7,883 nt of DNA from Planctomycetaceae bacterium (lineage in GTDB: Bacteria; Planctomycetota; Planctomycetia; Planctomycetales; Planctomycetaceae). Shown piece by piece: positions 6,455 through 7,883 of this stretch. The notes beneath the pieces are model-generated. The model was given only the letters and a program-made list of their open reading frames with translations, did no database searches and was not told the origin of the DNA. Position 1 is the stretch's first letter. Each line of letters starts with the position of its first letter. The stretch is taken from assembly GCA_023258825.1 (NCBI GenBank), contig JALQWE010000155.1, positions 1-7,883 on the forward strand, written 5' to 3'. A program made the translations under genes and the position numbers.

Positions 6455-7883
6455 ATGTCCAGTGAGGATACTCGGCTGCACTCCCGGTCCAGCCACCAGG
6501 CGGAAGGATCAATCAGTCAGGGGCATGTCGCTGAGGAGGTCTTTTCTCCTCAGCCGGGCACCTCTCTCATGCCTCCATGGACCGTTGCAGAGTTGCCGGC
6601 GTCTCCAGCCTTTCAGTGGCGAAAGCTGGTGCTGATGGTCGGACCGGGGCTTGTGATGGGCGGCGCGGCGATTGGTGGGGGGGAGTGGCTGACAGGGCCA
6701 CTGGTCACAGCTCGATATGGCGGAGCACTGCTGTGGCTGGCGACGTTGAGTGTTGTGTTTCAGGTCATTTACAACGTGGAAATCAGTCGTTACACGCTTT
6801 ACAGCGGAGAACCGATTTTTACTGGTAAGTTTCGGATTGGTCCGCATCCGTTGTTCTGGGTGGTGATGTACCTGCTGCTGGACATTGGGTCTTTTCTGCC
6901 GTATCTGGCTTCGAATGCTGCGATTCCGCTTGGAGCGATGCTGCGTGGCCGAATTCCCGATCCTTCGATCCCGGCCGACCAGAGTCTATTGACAGTGCTG
7001 TCCTGCGGAATTTTTCTGTCGGTACTGATTCCGCTTTGTATTGGTGGAAAGGTATACAACTCCATCAGGGCTCTGATGACCTTCAAGCTGGTGTTTGTGC
7101 TGACATTTCTGCTGTATCTTGCCTTTCAGTATTCGACAGTTGCGACGTGGAAGGAAATCGGAGGTGGATTTCTGAAGTTCGGTAACGTGCCTGTCAAACC
7201 GGCTGAAGATACGAATGAGGATGGCAAACAGGACGCGGGAGAACAGCCTCATCAGAACATCGACAATGTGTTTTCTGCATGGTCTGAAGGACGCAGTCTG
7301 GCATTCGACCTGTCGTTGCTGGGGATTCTGGCATCGATGGTTGCGATCTCCGGAAATGGTGGGTTGACGAATACTCCGATCAGCTCATTCACACGGGATC
7401 AGGGGTGGGGCATGGGGAAGCATGTCGGCGCCATTCCGAGTCTGGTTGGGGGGCATGCCATTGAGCTTTCCCATTCGGGCAAGGTATTTCGGCTGACACC
7501 TGAATCGTTGCGACGATGGGCGGGTTGGATGGCTCATGTCAGTCGCGAACAGTATCTCGTCTGGTTGCCCGCATGCTTTGTCGGGCTGGCGTTGCCGAGC
7601 ATGCTTTCTGTGCAGTTTCTGCAGCGAGGAACGGTGCCTAATGACAAATGGCAGGCGGCGGCTATGACAGCTGGCAGTGTGCGAGACGTGGTGGGTACAG
7701 CATGGGGGCCAATGTTCTGGTATCTCACATTATTCTGCGGATTTCTGATTCTCGCCAGCAGCATGGTGACAACGGCTGATGGTGTTCTGAGACGATGGGT
7801 GGACGTGTTCTGGACAGCCAGTCGACGACTGCAAACGTGGGATCCTTCTCAGATTGGCATTCTGTATTTTGGCGTGCTTTGCT
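6455..7883 (+). CDS. Divergent Nramp-like membrane transporter (partial, runs off the right edge)
   Basis: At least 476 residues are present, with no stop before the edge. Pro-Pro-Trp-Thr-Val-Ala-Glu-Leu-Pro (40-48) comes before the first helix, which reads Gly-Pro-Gly-Leu-Val-Met then Ile-Gly-Gly-Gly-Glu77-Trp78. Membrane segments are estimated at 57-80, 90-108, 133-157, 178-197, 204-226, 284-303, 365-384, 418-438 and from 466. This matches planctomycete proteins annotated as Nramp family divalent metal transporters, a branch of the LeuT-fold APC superfamily. The classic Asp-Pro-Gly-Asn in helix 1 is absent, and helix 6 has Ile-Ser-Gly-Asn-Gly-Gly where Met-Pro-His is usual. Substrate therefore cannot be assumed to be manganese or iron. 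The loop between helices 5 and 6 carries an EF-hand-like sequence (252-263). ATG 6455 was chosen because it leaves a short variable N-tail; upstream in-frame ATGs at 6317-6404 are possible and no ribosome site decides. Confidence 0.85.
   Translation, partial: MSSEDTRLHSRSSHQAEGSISQGHVAEEVFSPQPGTSLMPPWTVAELPASPAFQWRKLVLMVGPGLVMGGAAIGGGEWLTGPLVTARYGGALLWLATLSVVFQVIYNVEISRYTLYSGEPIFTGKFRIGPHPLFWVVMYLLLDIGSFLPYLASNAAIPLGAMLRGRIPDPSIPADQSLLTVLSCGIFLSVLIPLCIGGKVYNSIRALMTFKLVFVLTFLLYLAFQYSTVATWKEIGGGFLKFGNVPVKPAEDTNEDGKQDAGEQPHQNIDNVFSAWSEGRSLAFDLSLLGILASMVAISGNGGLTNTPISSFTRDQGWGMGKHVGAIPSLVGGHAIELSHSGKVFRLTPESLRRWAGWMAHVSREQYLVWLPACFVGLALPSMLSVQFLQRGTVPNDKWQAAAMTAGSVRDVVGTAWGPMFWYLTLFCGFLILASSMVTTADGVLRRWVDVFWTASRRLQTWDPSQIGILYFGVLC

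Noticed and set aside
6352..6465. 10-bp inverted repeat flanking the preferred Nramp start codon
   Set aside because: Perfect arms but 94 bases apart and not extendable; in a region of this size such a match could arise by chance, so no regulatory claim is made.

Overview
The window looks like a chromosomal piece of a planctomycete (Planctomycetales). Three families point there: a DUF1559 prepilin-like protein with a C-terminal H-X9-DG motif, a Trx7/PDZ-type secreted thioredoxin-like protein, and a divergent Nramp-like transporter carrying Gly-Gly-Gly-Glu-Trp in its first membrane helix. A Cys-rich protein with a Cys-Gly-Cys-Arg signature also fits. Codon use is mixed and GC content moderate. 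No tRNA, rRNA, CRISPR array, insertion sequence or phage gene was seen.

Layout. Positions 3-89 hold the last 28 codons of an upstream plus-strand gene. Positions 208-1521 (+) encode a secreted thioredoxin-like/two-PDZ protein that also has a CxxCH motif. It converges on a minus-strand block, read right to left: a Cys-rich exported protein (6084-5383), a DUF1559 prepilin-like protein (4849-3758), a five-helix PepSY membrane protein with a His-rich loop (3580-2141), and a small lipoprotein (2080-1670). The last two are 60 bases apart and are probably one transcript. A near-perfect 13-bp hairpin (3680-3717) separates DUF1559 from the PepSY gene. Diverging from the Cys-rich gene is a plus-strand Nramp-like transporter starting near 6455 and running off the right edge.

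Two long stretches have no confident gene. Positions 4850-5382 form a leader upstream of DUF1559 and contain two adjacent dyads and a possible small Cys-rich reading frame. Positions 6085-6454 form the divergent intergenic region.

How they may fit together (inference). Several neighbours can be read as handling metals or redox at the cell envelope: an Nramp-fold transporter with a Ca-binding-like loop, a Cys-cluster exported protein, a PepSY membrane protein with a His cluster predicted outside the membrane, and a thioredoxin-like protein with a CVPCRDC motif and a possible haem-binding CxxCH. The Nramp-like protein lacks the usual metal-binding motifs, so its substrate is unknown. A joint envelope metal/redox module is a hypothesis; gene order is the only link seen.
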